From Clostridia bacterium (GTDB lineage Bacteria > Bacillota > Clostridia > DSM-8532), in contig JAOABT010000598.1 in the NCBI GenBank assembly GCA_026418215.1, forward strand, positions 1 to 8,315: a stretch of DNA of 8,315 nt, written 5' to 3'. A program made the translations under genes and the position numbers. Below the pieces are notes generated by a model, which was not told the origin of the DNA, ran no database searches, and was given only the letters and a program-made list of their open reading frames with translations. Positions 1 through 7,933 of the stretch are shown piece after piece (position 1 is the stretch's first letter; every line of letters begins with the position of its first letter).

Positions 1-1797
1 GTATTGAAGTGTAGATGGGTTCATGCCATCCTTTGACATTGCCTCATAGATGGCAGCAGCCTTTAAATAATAAGGCCTGGCATCCCCATAATATCCGGTT
101 CTCACAAGATTATTGGCCATGTCGCTATAGCAGTTGGCCAGATCACTCTGAGCCTGCTGGTTGGAGGAATCCGAGGCAAGCCTTTGCATAATGGCCAGAG
201 CTTTGCTGTAATACGCTTCTGCATCAGTATAGTTACCTGATAGATTCAAGTTATTGGCCATATTGATGTACCCATAGGCTAAATCACGTTGAGCAGGAAT
301 ATTCGTATCGTCTATCGCAAGCTCCTTGTAAAGCGCTATAGCCCGGGCGCCGTATTCCGCGCCCTCATCATATTGACCGGAGAAGTAGGAAGAGAGCTCC
401 ATGTTATTGCAGGCATCTGCAAGCCCCTTTACATAATCACGACTATAGTAAGTATCATTTAAGTCCTCATAAAGCGCGATCGCCTTTTTTAAATAGTCCT
501 GTGATCTTTTATAGTTACCCGTGGCATACCAGGTCAAGCCCATATTGTTATAGGTCATGGCCAGATCCTCTTTAGATATGAGGACTGAATTTTGATCAGA
601 GAGTGTGTCATAGAGCTTGATGGCCTTATTGCAATAGTCGTTGGATTCGTCATACTGACCTAAATACTGCAACACCAGCCCTATATTGTTATATCCGTCA
701 GCCAGACCCTTCAACGCCCAGGGAATAGAATTATAGTCCGGAATTCCCTTATAGCTTCTAACAGCTTTTAAAAAGTATTTCTTAGCCTCCTCATATTGCC
801 CCAGAGCATAGAGACTGTTTCCGTATGCGTTGTAGCCTTCACCGAGATCCTTTTGAGTCTGCAGGCTTTGATCCTTCTCATAAAGCTCCTCCAGAAGGTC
901 AACACCCTGCCGGCCTATTTCCTTGGCCTTACGGCCGTCACCCAAAACCACCCAGGCATCTGAGAGCTTGCTGAAATTGGAGGCTTTTTCGCGCTTGGCG
1001 TTTAGATTTTGTTTATCCAGCTCAATGATGCGGTTAAGAGCTTCAACATTAGTCGTCAGAATATCGGTCACGATGGGATATGTGTAGGGCACATCCCGAA
1101 GGGTATCGGGAAGCTCATAGGTCAATTGCGAGATGGAGTCCATGACAATTTTTCTTTCGGACTCGGTCACCTTTTGGTAGTATATGGCTTTTTGCCACAA
1201 AATGAATCCGGTTAGCCCCAGTACCGCAAGCGCTGCTGTTGAGACACCGGCCTTTATGAGGAAGGCCTCACGCTGGCGTCTTTTATCGGCTTCGCTTAGG
1301 GTATTGAAGCCGATATTCATACATGCGGCGATGATGCGGAGCATTTCCCGTTTAATATTTGCCTCAGTTTTTTTAGTGGTGGGAGCCGCAACCCGGAGGG
1401 TACGCTCCAAAATATCGGGAACGAGCTGAAGGGCAGGCGGAAAGGACTGTTCAGGCGTCCCGGCAATGAGCAGGGCAAAGATTCTATCCGAAAGGCCCAT
1501 CTCAATGAAGGTACGCACTTCTCGGTTGACCCATTGCGATTCGGGGGTATCCGGAGAGCAGACCACCACCAGATAGCTGGAGTGGGCTAAAGCCTGTGCG
1601 ATGGTATCGCTGAGCGCGCCTTTGAGCGGCAGCTCCTCCTCATCACGGAAAACTCTGTGTATGCCGGAAAAGCCCTTGAGGCTTTTGGGTAGCTTGTAGG
1701 TTTCAAGAAAAGCATGAAGGCTCTTGGACATCCGCTGATCCAAGGGCTTGTGCCTGTAGCTTATGAAAACATCATATTGGGGATTATTGTCGCTCAT
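1..1797 (-). CDS. TIR-transmembrane-TPR protein, 3' end beyond window (partial)
   Basis: An open frame of 599 codons starts at the ATG at 1797-1795 and runs off the left edge without a stop. Residues 8-135 form a TIR domain: YDVFISYRH at 8-16, FRDEEEL at 50-56, then CSPDTPESQWVNRE ending at E93, which fits the catalytic glutamate of NAD-cleaving TIR enzymes. Residues 150-176 are a basic helical linker. About 180-201 is a single hydrophobic membrane segment; basic residues before it (KRRQRE) predict the TIR domain inside the cell and the C-terminus outside. From residue 269 there are seven TPR-like repeats at an exact 47-residue spacing (starts 269, 316, 363, 410, 457, 504, 551), with the classic LGQYEEA-type turn. 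The gene lies 19 bases after the upstream TIR gene and has a strong GGGAGGTGA ribosome binding site. Role inferred: membrane sensor with a TIR NADase effector, the TPR array binding a protein or cell-wall ligand. Enzyme activity is predicted only, and the true length is unknown. Confidence 0.9.
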   Translation of the reverse strand, partial: MSDNNPQYDVFISYRHKPLDQRMSKSLHAFLETYKLPKSLKGFSGIHRVFRDEEELPLKGALSDTIAQALAHSSYLVVVCSPDTPESQWVNREVRTFIEMGLSDRIFALLIAGTPEQSFPPALQLVPDILERTLRVAAPTTKKTEANIKREMLRIIAACMNIGFNTLSEADKRRQREAFLIKAGVSTAALAVLGLTGFILWQKAIYYQKVTESERKIVMDSISQLTYELPDTLRDVPYTYPIVTDILTTNVEALNRIIELDKQNLNAKREKASNFSKLSDAWVVLGDGRKAKEIGRQGVDLLEELYEKDQSLQTQKDLGEGYNAYGNSLYALGQYEEAKKYFLKAVRSYKGIPDYNSIPWALKGLADGYNNIGLVLQYLGQYDESNDYCNKAIKLYDTLSDQNSVLISKEDLAMTYNNMGLTWYATGNYKRSQDYLKKAIALYEDLNDTYYSRDYVKGLADACNNMELSSYFSGQYDEGAEYGARAIALYKELAIDDTNIPAQRDLAYGYINMANNLNLSGNYTDAEAYYSKALAIMQRLASDSSNQQAQSDLANCYSDMANNLVRTGYYGDARPYYLKAAAIYEAMSKDGMNPSTLQY

Positions 1798-1801
1798 TTG
1801 T

Positions 1802-1810
1802 TCACCTCCC
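1802..1810 (-). promoter_or_regulatory. Ribosome binding site of the TIR-TPR gene
   Basis: GGGAGGTGA on the minus strand sits in the 19-base gap between the two TIR genes. Its GGAGG core is 7 bases before the ATG at 1797-1795. It fixes the start of the TIR-TPR gene, and the short gap implies one transcript with the gene before it. Confidence 0.85.
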
Positions 1811-1816
1811 GAAGGC

Positions 1817-3145
1817 TCATAGGGGCAAGTAGCTGATGCCGAGGCGTCCGTTCTTGACATATACACTTCGTTTTTTTTCAGAATAGCCATTTTGTCCTTT
1901 ATGAAGGTAGGTCACAGTTAACTTGGCTTGGTCTGATTCTCTTAGGAACCGGGTAAAGGCTTCGGTGCTCACAAAGGATTTTCCGTTTATCCCAACGATG
2001 ATGTCACCCGGCTCAATACCGGCTTCCAAGGCAGCGCCTCCGTCTGTTAAATCCGCTGCGAACAGTGCGGCGCCATATTCGTTTGAGCTTTGATAGAGCC
2101 ATTTTGCGGCTGCTTTATACGTTTCGTCCAGGGCCTCCGACTCAGCCGCATCCAAAAGGATTTTGAGGCCGTCTTCCCCTTTGCCAAGCTGCCGCATAAG
2201 GATGGCCTTTCTGGCGTTAAGCTCGAAATTATCCGAGGGTGAGCGGGTTAAAAGGCTTGAGAGGTCTATCGTCTCGGCCTTTTGCTTATTCTCCTGCAGA
2301 AGATTTTCGGCATTTTCCAGCATGAGATTCTGTACGAGCGGCCAGGCCTCGGGAAGGTCAGAAAAAGCCTCCGGCATCTCCACATAAATCTTATTAAGCA
2401 CGTCATTCGCCATTTGCGTCTGTTCGCGAGAGATTTGCGCCTGATGAAGGGCTTTCAGTGCCAGATAGGAAAACGTGATTGTTATGAGAATCATCACTGA
2501 ACCAAAAAAAGCCAGGAGGGAAACGAGTCTTTGATGTGCGCGTTTGTAATGCCGTCTCTCGAGATCATCATACGCGCAGCCGATGAGGGCTGCAATGACC
2601 TTCAGCCTGGCATGCCTCAAGAGCTTCAGGGATTTTTTTAAGGTATTGGAGCGTATGTCGGCGGCCAAAGGCTCTGTGACTTCCTCTAGCTGTTCGATTT
2701 GCCCATCCGCCCGTAATCTTTGTATGGTTTTGGATTCAAAGAATTGAGGGGGAAACGAGCACAATGGCTCACCCTCGGCTAGAACGGGGATGATGTTGGG
2801 CTTTCTGCCCAAGGCCGTAAAGTAGTCAATTAAGCTGTGGACATAGAGAGAATCCTTTGTCCTCGGCGAACAGACAAGAATCAGATGGCGCGAGTTCATA
2901 AGGAGGTACCGCACATTGTCTGATAGCGTCATTAATCCTGCTTCAGTATCATTCTGCACCACAATATCGTCAAAGCAAAGAGCGGATTCCGGAGAAAAAA
3001 CGCCCTTCGGAAGCTTGTAGCTGTTGATCTCAGCGGCTAACCGCCGGGCTATGGTAAGGTCCGGCTCTGCCTGATGACAGGCTATGTAAGCATCATATTT
3101 AAAGTCCTGAACGGCTTTTCCCGGTTCCGGGGCATTCTCTACCAT
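1817..3145 (-). CDS. TIR-transmembrane-PDZ protein, TIR active site degenerate
   Basis: A complete 442-residue protein. Residues 16-135 are a TIR-like domain (KYDAYIACHQ, then LILVCSPRTKDSLYVHSLIDYF split around residue 100), but where the neighbouring TIR has W89 and E93 this one has Y101 and L105, so the catalytic glutamate appears lost. Residues 178-206 are a basic linker, 207-230 a single membrane helix, and basic residues before the helix predict the N-terminus inside. Residues 256-282 match the same juxtamembrane stretch of the downstream protein. About 307-345 resembles one TPR hairpin. Residues 358-440 form a PDZ domain, seen in the GGAALEAGIEPGDIIVGING core at 369-388, probably outside the cell. 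The start is fixed by GGAGGG 7 bases upstream. The gene is first in a two-gene unit, 250 bases after jetD. Inferred role: non-catalytic TIR receptor or adaptor working with the downstream TIR-TPR protein; the PDZ could bind a C-terminal peptide. It could instead keep an unrecognised activity. Confidence 0.9.
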   Translation of the reverse strand: MVENAPEPGKAVQDFKYDAYIACHQAEPDLTIARRLAAEINSYKLPKGVFSPESALCFDDIVVQNDTEAGLMTLSDNVRYLLMNSRHLILVCSPRTKDSLYVHSLIDYFTALGRKPNIIPVLAEGEPLCSFPPQFFESKTIQRLRADGQIEQLEEVTEPLAADIRSNTLKKSLKLLRHARLKVIAALIGCAYDDLERRHYKRAHQRLVSLLAFFGSVMILITITFSYLALKALHQAQISREQTQMANDVLNKIYVEMPEAFSDLPEAWPLVQNLMLENAENLLQENKQKAETIDLSSLLTRSPSDNFELNARKAILMRQLGKGEDGLKILLDAAESEALDETYKAAAKWLYQSSNEYGAALFAADLTDGGAALEAGIEPGDIIVGINGKSFVSTEAFTRFLRESDQAKLTVTYLHKGQNGYSEKKRSVYVKNGRLGISYLPL

Positions 3146-3152
3146 GGGGCAG

Positions 3153-3158
3153 CCCTCC
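3153..3158 (-). promoter_or_regulatory. Ribosome binding site of the TIR-PDZ gene
   Basis: GGAGGG on the minus strand lies 7 bases before the ATG at 3145-3143. It supports that start codon, which is also the first ATG in the frame. Confidence 0.8.
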
Positions 3159-3196
3159 GTTAGATACGAGTTTTTGCATGGTGGTATTCTATGGCT

Positions 3197-3225
3197 ACTC
3201 TATCATCTTAGAATGGGCAAATCAA
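3197..3225 (-). promoter_or_regulatory. Weak candidate promoter for the TIR pair
   Basis: On the minus strand TTGATT (3225-3220) is followed after 17 bases by TAGAGT (3202-3197), each matching four of six consensus bases of a housekeeping sigma promoter. It lies about 50 bases before the TIR-PDZ start, a sensible distance. The match is weak and could be chance. Confidence 0.25.
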
Positions 3226-3389
3226 TCCATTACTTCGATGACAATTCTTTTAGCATAGAGATGAACCGCCGTTTGCCGCCTTTTGACAAGCCTCAAAGCT
3301 TTATAAAGCTATTCGATGGAGCAAAACAGAAAATCATACTCGACACGATTACAAAAATAAAGGAAAACGCGGTCAAAGTAGTGGGATAA
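3210..3389 (+). other. Doubtful small ORF or gene remnant
   Basis: A plus-strand frame of 59 codons from the ATG at 3210 (or 81 from the ATG at 3144, which would overlap the TIR-PDZ start) ends in TAA at 3387-3389, just past the end of jetD. The predicted product is basic and partly helical at its C-terminus (KIILDTITKIKENAVKVVG), with no domain I recognise. Neither start has a ribosome binding site, and the direction opposes every other gene here. It could be the tail of a decayed gene whose stop survived, or plain chance in an intergenic stretch. Confidence 0.15.
3297..3310. repeat. 14-base perfect palindrome in the intergenic gap
   Basis: AGCTTTATAAAGCT reads the same on both strands. It lies about 150 bases before the TIR-PDZ start and 85 bases after the jetD stop. 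It could be an operator for a dimeric regulator. About one such palindrome per 16 kb is expected by chance, so position is the only argument for function. As RNA it would give only a short weak hairpin with no T run, so it is not a terminator. Confidence 0.3.
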
Positions 3390-3395
3390 GACCTC

Positions 3396-4571
3396 TCAAA
3401 GACAGCTTAGCGCAGCCAGCAAATAGTCATAACCGATCCGCTCCTGCTCGAGTCGTATCCTTTCTCCCAGTTGATTCCAGCGCAACTGATCGTAGAGCTT
3501 CGCCTCATCATGGTTTAGTCCCATCAAGTTACCCGTCTCAGGCCTGTCTTCCGTTCCCCAAAGAGTCTGATGGGCCATAAGCGTATGCCGGTCCATTAGA
3601 AATGATACTGTTTGGGGAAGTACGCTACGCAATTGGTTGAGAATAGCAAAGCCATGTGTGTCAATATCGCCCCAATAATAGATGGCTTTCTTCTTCAGCC
3701 ATTCTGCTGCCTCAAGATGATCAAAGCCGTAGCCAGACCCAAAAATCAGGATTGCATCAGAGACATTGGGGAAGGCAAGAAAGTTGATTTCATTTTCCGT
3801 GATAAAAACTTTGGAAACAGGCAGATCTAATTTGGCAAAGGCCATTTCCGTAACGGTTATATCCTGGTCGGCTTGGAACGGCAGCAATCGGATGCTTGAA
3901 TCCAGAAGGCGGAATCGGACTCGAATCGGCTTTTCAAGAAAGCCAAAACGGCGGCAAAATCCATGGATACCCGATACGGATAGATCAATCTGCTCAGAAG
4001 GCAAGACCAAATCAAAAAGTTCAGCCAATACCCCCCGGTATTCTTCAACCAGTTTTGTATGAACACCCGGCAAATCTATCTGTCGCAGATAGATCGCCGG
4101 ACGCGGATGCCGTCTTATCCAGCCGACAATGTCCAAAAGTTTGGGCCATACAGAGGCAAGCTCCAAAGCCCGAAGCGGTCGTTTGATTAACCAGGGGACT
4201 AGGACAGGCTGCTCTTGAAGGGTTTGCTCTAAAATCAAGGAGAATTTTTCAGCAGAGTTTTGTTGGTTGATGAAGGCAAGTGCATCCTTGACATGGTCAA
4301 TCCAAATTTCCGCAGGAACACGATTTTCTCCGAGAACGCGGTGATTCACCTGACGCCAAACCAAACGGTAGTATCTTTCAGCCCCGGATAACAAGGCAAT
4401 CCATTCACGCACTTCTGAAAACCGTTCACTCAATTCTTTCGAAGTGGGGCCTTTAAGCACCAGACGCAACGGAAAGACCTGTTCTCCGCCAGCCATCGCG
4501 GCTAAGATCACACCACGGTCCCAAAGCTTCTGCACTTGATTTTTGACATCTTTCGGTGTTGTCCAGCTCAT
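3396..4571 (-). CDS. jetD: Wadjet nuclease subunit JetD (Toprim)
   Basis: A complete 391-residue protein of the JetD family (DUF3322 N-terminal part plus DUF2220 Toprim C-terminal part), of usual length for the family. The N-terminal ~190 residues carry the family's helical arm region (for example RYYRLVW near 66-72 and a [15 protein letters not shown] segment at 162-176). The Toprim fold spans about 250-345: [14 protein letters not shown] holds the acidic residue E259, and [10 protein letters not shown] holds D302 and D304, the expected metal ligands. A conserved tail with [12 protein letters not shown] closes the protein. In Wadjet, JetD is a dimeric nuclease that binds the JetABC motor and cleaves small circular DNA after loop extrusion. 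Its ATG overlaps the jetC TGA by four bases (ATGA), with AGAGG 8 bases upstream inside jetC, so the two are translationally coupled. All key residues are present, so the nuclease looks intact. It is the last jet gene. Confidence 0.95.
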   Translation of the reverse strand: MSWTTPKDVKNQVQKLWDRGVILAAMAGGEQVFPLRLVLKGPTSKELSERFSEVREWIALLSGAERYYRLVWRQVNHRVLGENRVPAEIWIDHVKDALAFINQQNSAEKFSLILEQTLQEQPVLVPWLIKRPLRALELASVWPKLLDIVGWIRRHPRPAIYLRQIDLPGVHTKLVEEYRGVLAELFDLVLPSEQIDLSVSGIHGFCRRFGFLEKPIRVRFRLLDSSIRLLPFQADQDITVTEMAFAKLDLPVSKVFITENEINFLAFPNVSDAILIFGSGYGFDHLEAAEWLKKKAIYYWGDIDTHGFAILNQLRSVLPQTVSFLMDRHTLMAHQTLWGTEDRPETGNLMGLNHDEAKLYDQLRWNQLGERIRLEQERIGYDYLLAALSCL

Positions 4572-7500
4572 CTATCCATCCTCTGCTTTTCATCGCGATA
4601 TTCCTGGATGCTGAGATTACGTAAAACCGAGCTGCTGCCGTCCTCATTGCATACAAAACCGACATTCGCAACAAAGGGTTCGATGATATGGATTTTCTGC
4701 AAAGGTGTAACAATCAGCAGCTGCAAATTCAGTTGTTCAAATAATTGCAGACCATATTGGGCAGATTCATCGGAACCTCGGCCGAATGCTTCATCGATCA
4801 CAACAAAACGAAAGGAGCGGGAGTGTACAGCGCCCCATTCGAGGCCGAATTGATAAGCCAGACTGGCTGCAAGGACTGTATATGCAAGCTTCTCCTTCTG
4901 GCCGCCGGATTTCCCGCTGGAATCAGTATAGTGTTCATATTCTGTATTATCTTCGCGCCATCGCTCACTGGCGGCAAACATAAACCAGTTGCGGACATCT
5001 GTTACTTTCTCTGCCCATTTCCGGTCCAGATCAGAATACTCCGGACGTCCAAGAAAACGCTCAATAATTTTCTTAACCTGCAGGAACTTGCTTTCTGCAT
5101 ACTGTGAATCTTCGGAACCCGTAAGTGCACCCTCGGTGCAAGTGCGCAGCTCTGCTTGAAATTCGCGGATTTCAATATCTAAATTCGGCTGTGTCTCGAG
5201 ACTGATGTAACGCCCCGGATTGTAATCAATCTGGGTCAGTGACTGATTGATTTGTTTGATGCGATCACTGATTAACTCCCGCTCGCGATAGAGCTGGGAT
5301 TGAAAATTGGCTACTTCCCGAATTGTATTCTCATTCAGCAGCGCTTTAAACCGCTCTTCAAATCGAGGCAGGTCATCGGCCTTCAATTGCCCCAGCATCC
5401 TTTTGAATTCAGGGCCTGCATCCAGATGGACATCAACCTCCCGTGTTTCCAGCACCCAGGCCTGTTTGTATTCGGTCATTGATTTTATAATTTTTTCACT
5501 TAAACGGCTGAGCCTTTTATCCTCGGCATCAATTTTCCCCTGAAGCCAAGTTCGCATTTCCTGTTCACGGTTATCACAGGATTCAACAGTCAGCAAAACG
5601 GCACCGAGCGCTTCTTCGCGCATCCCTTCAAGGACCTTGAATAGCGCATCGTCATCAGTTTTTCTCTCCTGCCAAATAGCTTCTGTCTGCTTTTTCAGAG
5701 CCTGATTATCACTGATTTTCTGCATGGTCTTTGAACGCTTGTCACGACGATCCAGGAGCTGCTGTTCTGTTGCCTGCATCGAAGCCTTTAGCGTATCCAG
5801 CTGAGTCGTAAGCGTCTTTAGCAAATCCGAGGCAGCTTCCAATTCCGCCTTCTCAGCCTTCAGCCTTTCAACCTCCAAAGCCAATGGCTGCCAGTCAAGC
5901 TCCATGAAATCTTTGTATTCCCCTAGCAACGAAATATTTTGGATTTTTGAGCTGAGTGCCTGCTTCTTTTGCTTCAATCCGTTTATACGGTTGGACAGTT
6001 CAGTAAGCCGCTTCTCATGTAAACCGGCTTTCTCCTCAAGGGTTTTGATTTTGTCATGATTGCTCCACCCGAGAACATAATGGCTTCGATCATCAATTCG
6101 CTTTCTGTCATCCTTTTCATGTCGTTCGCCTGGAGATTTAATCTGACCGGCGCGGGTGATGGCACGGGTTTCACGGCGAAATTGCTCCTGCGACAAGCAG
6201 CATGTCAGGTCAAAGCGGTGCGAGATTTCCCGTTCGACCCATTCACGGAATGGTGAATCGGGCTTAACAATGAGTTTATGTACCAACGAATCAGACTGAA
6301 GAGGCGGAAAATCATTACGAACGGCATCCCGCACACGAAAATAGACCAATCGGCCCTGAAGGTGCGTTCGATCCACCCATTCGGCAACGCTGGCGTAGTA
6401 GCGGTCCGGAACCAGGAGCGAAAGGCCAAAGTTGTGAAGCAGCCGCTCGATAGCACCTTCCCAGTCTCGCTCAGTTTCACGTACCTGAAGCAATTCACCG
6501 GCAAAGGGCATCTCTGTTTCGGCCAGTTTCAAGGCTTGGCAGAGGTGACGCCGAAGTTCAACTTGTTTTTCATCAATATTACTGCGACGCGCCTTCAGTC
6601 CATTAATTTCTATCCTTAATTGATCGTAGTCTTGCTTTTCCTGGGTTTGCTGATAGGCTGCGGCATTGATATCGTTCTGAACCGCACTTTCATCATCCTG
6701 AGCGGTTTTCAGCCAACCAATCATTTCAATCTGCTGCCTGAGAAAAGCGTCCTGCGAAGTAGCGGGCTGGGCATCCAGCGTTTTTATCAGTTCAGCATAG
6801 CGGTTGGCTTTATTCTGGCGACGATTCCGATCATCCTGAAGTCGTTTGATTTCTGTTTCAAGGCTGCCGATACGATCTCCGCCATTATGGGCAATACTGC
6901 GCTCGAGCTCACGTGCATGTTCCTGCTGAGTCCGCTGCTGTGCCTCCAATCGGTTTATTGCTAAATCATGCCGTGCTAATTCTTCATTCAATGCAGACAA
7001 CCGTCTCTCCAATAGACCCGTTTTTTGTACGGCAAACCAGGGACGCAGGCAATCGCGGCAAGATCGTAGATTGTCGGTTGTTCGTTTCAGCTCCACATGA
7101 CGGTCATAGTCCGCTGTAAGCGGCTCCAGCATCTCGATCTGCCGCTTTGCTTTTAAAACTGCCTCATGTGCGCGGTTCAGGTTCTCAAAATGTGCAACAA
7201 GGGCATCAATCCGCGATCGGACCTCGAATGGCTCCAACATATGCTCACGAACGAATGCCGTCAGATTACCGACCGATTTCAGGGAAACTGTCTGATGAAA
7301 CAAATCCAAAGCTTGCTCGTTGTCGATACCGAACCTCCTGCGAAACCAAGCCCCGTAAGGCGGGAAGCTGTCAAAAAGCTCGACACCTGCTAAACGTAGA
7401 CGTTTTCGCAAACCAGTCATCTCGTTTCCGAAACCAGAAAAATCATTGGTAATCGAAAGATTCTTTTCACTGGCAGCATAAAGTCTGGTCGGCTGAGCAG

Positions 7501-7933
7501 CTGCATCCTTCATCCAAAACACCTGCGCCAGGGTGACAGTTTTGTCATAGCCTGCATTATAAAAAACGCCCAAAATAACCGAATAGCTGTTATGATCCCG
7601 GAGAGCAACCGGTTTGGCGCTGGAAAGGTTCTCCTGACGTTCAGATTTGAAGTATCCTAGGACATATGAGCGCAAGGAGCGTTCGCGGCTGTCAGACCCA
7701 GCAGCTTTGTTGTATGCGATTCTCTGACTGGGTACCAATAAAGTCGTGACCGCATCAACCAAGGTCGATTTTCCGGATCCAATGTCTCCGGTCAGCAAAG
7801 CATTTTTACCATTGAGGTGCATGGTCCACACCCGATCTGTAAACGTACCCCAATTATAAACCTCCAGCCGCTGCAGGCGAAATCCTGCCAACTGGTCATC
7901 GGTTAGCATTTCCATTAATAACTGCTCAGACAT
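4568..7933 (-). CDS. jetC: Wadjet SMC/MukB-like ATPase JetC
   Basis: A complete protein of 1121 residues from the ATG at 7933-7931. It is the motor of the JetABC complex, an SMC-type ATPase that dimerises and extrudes DNA loops. Walker [10 protein letters not shown] is at 49-57 in the N-terminal head half. Residues ~250-465 and ~628-850 are heptad-rich coiled coil, separated by a globular hinge at ~470-628 ([19 protein letters not shown] begins near 481). The C-terminal head half holds the ABC signature SGGQ at 1009-1012 and Walker B VVIDEAF with D1047 and E1048. The frame is open a further 38 codons upstream, but that extension lies wholly over jetB and has no support; the chosen start overlaps the jetB stop by eight bases (ATGTCTGA) and has GGGAAGGT just upstream. 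The family match (COG4913-like, with JetB and JetD neighbours) points to Wadjet, possibly type I, rather than to chromosomal MukB. No defects are visible. Confidence 0.95.
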   Translation of the reverse strand: MSEQLLMEMLTDDQLAGFRLQRLEVYNWGTFTDRVWTMHLNGKNALLTGDIGSGKSTLVDAVTTLLVPSQRIAYNKAAGSDSRERSLRSYVLGYFKSERQENLSSAKPVALRDHNSYSVILGVFYNAGYDKTVTLAQVFWMKDAAAQPTRLYAASEKNLSITNDFSGFGNEMTGLRKRLRLAGVELFDSFPPYGAWFRRRFGIDNEQALDLFHQTVSLKSVGNLTAFVREHMLEPFEVRSRIDALVAHFENLNRAHEAVLKAKRQIEMLEPLTADYDRHVELKRTTDNLRSCRDCLRPWFAVQKTGLLERRLSALNEELARHDLAINRLEAQQRTQQEHARELERSIAHNGGDRIGSLETEIKRLQDDRNRRQNKANRYAELIKTLDAQPATSQDAFLRQQIEMIGWLKTAQDDESAVQNDINAAAYQQTQEKQDYDQLRIEINGLKARRSNIDEKQVELRRHLCQALKLAETEMPFAGELLQVRETERDWEGAIERLLHNFGLSLLVPDRYYASVAEWVDRTHLQGRLVYFRVRDAVRNDFPPLQSDSLVHKLIVKPDSPFREWVEREISHRFDLTCCLSQEQFRRETRAITRAGQIKSPGERHEKDDRKRIDDRSHYVLGWSNHDKIKTLEEKAGLHEKRLTELSNRINGLKQKKQALSSKIQNISLLGEYKDFMELDWQPLALEVERLKAEKAELEAASDLLKTLTTQLDTLKASMQATEQQLLDRRDKRSKTMQKISDNQALKKQTEAIWQERKTDDDALFKVLEGMREEALGAVLLTVESCDNREQEMRTWLQGKIDAEDKRLSRLSEKIIKSMTEYKQAWVLETREVDVHLDAGPEFKRMLGQLKADDLPRFEERFKALLNENTIREVANFQSQLYRERELISDRIKQINQSLTQIDYNPGRYISLETQPNLDIEIREFQAELRTCTEGALTGSEDSQYAESKFLQVKKIIERFLGRPEYSDLDRKWAEKVTDVRNWFMFAASERWREDNTEYEHYTDSSGKSGGQKEKLAYTVLAASLAYQFGLEWGAVHSRSFRFVVIDEAFGRGSDESAQYGLQLFEQLNLQLLIVTPLQKIHIIEPFVANVGFVCNEDGSSSVLRNLSIQEYRDEKQRMDR

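Larger units (their letters stand above)
3146..3395. other. Intergenic gap between jetD and the TIR pair
   Basis: This 250-base gap separates the Wadjet genes from the TIR genes and is the only gap of any size between genes here. It is more AT-rich than the flanking genes. I see no rho-independent terminator after jetD: there is no GC stem followed by a T run on the minus strand. It holds a 14-base palindrome (3297-3310), a weak promoter-like pair (3197-3225), and a doubtful plus-strand frame. The TIR pair could therefore have its own promoter, or be read through from jetD. Confidence 0.6.

Noticed and set aside
1..3145. Thoeris (ThsA/ThsB) or TIR-CBASS
   Set aside because: There is no SIR2-SLOG protein, cyclic nucleotide synthase or TIR-STING gene, and both TIR proteins carry a membrane helix and sensor modules.
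3297..3310. Palindrome as a jetD terminator
   Set aside because: The hairpin would have a five-pair AT-rich stem and no T run follows it on the minus strand.
6205..6504. Open frames of 60-120 codons on both strands inside jetC, jetD and the TIR genes
   Set aside because: They overlap well-supported genes in other frames, have no recognisable domains and no ribosome binding sites suited to them.
4568..7933. Housekeeping MukB/condensin
   Set aside because: The DUF4194-type JetB before it and the Toprim JetD after it are the Wadjet set. Chromosomal MukBEF has no such nuclease partner.
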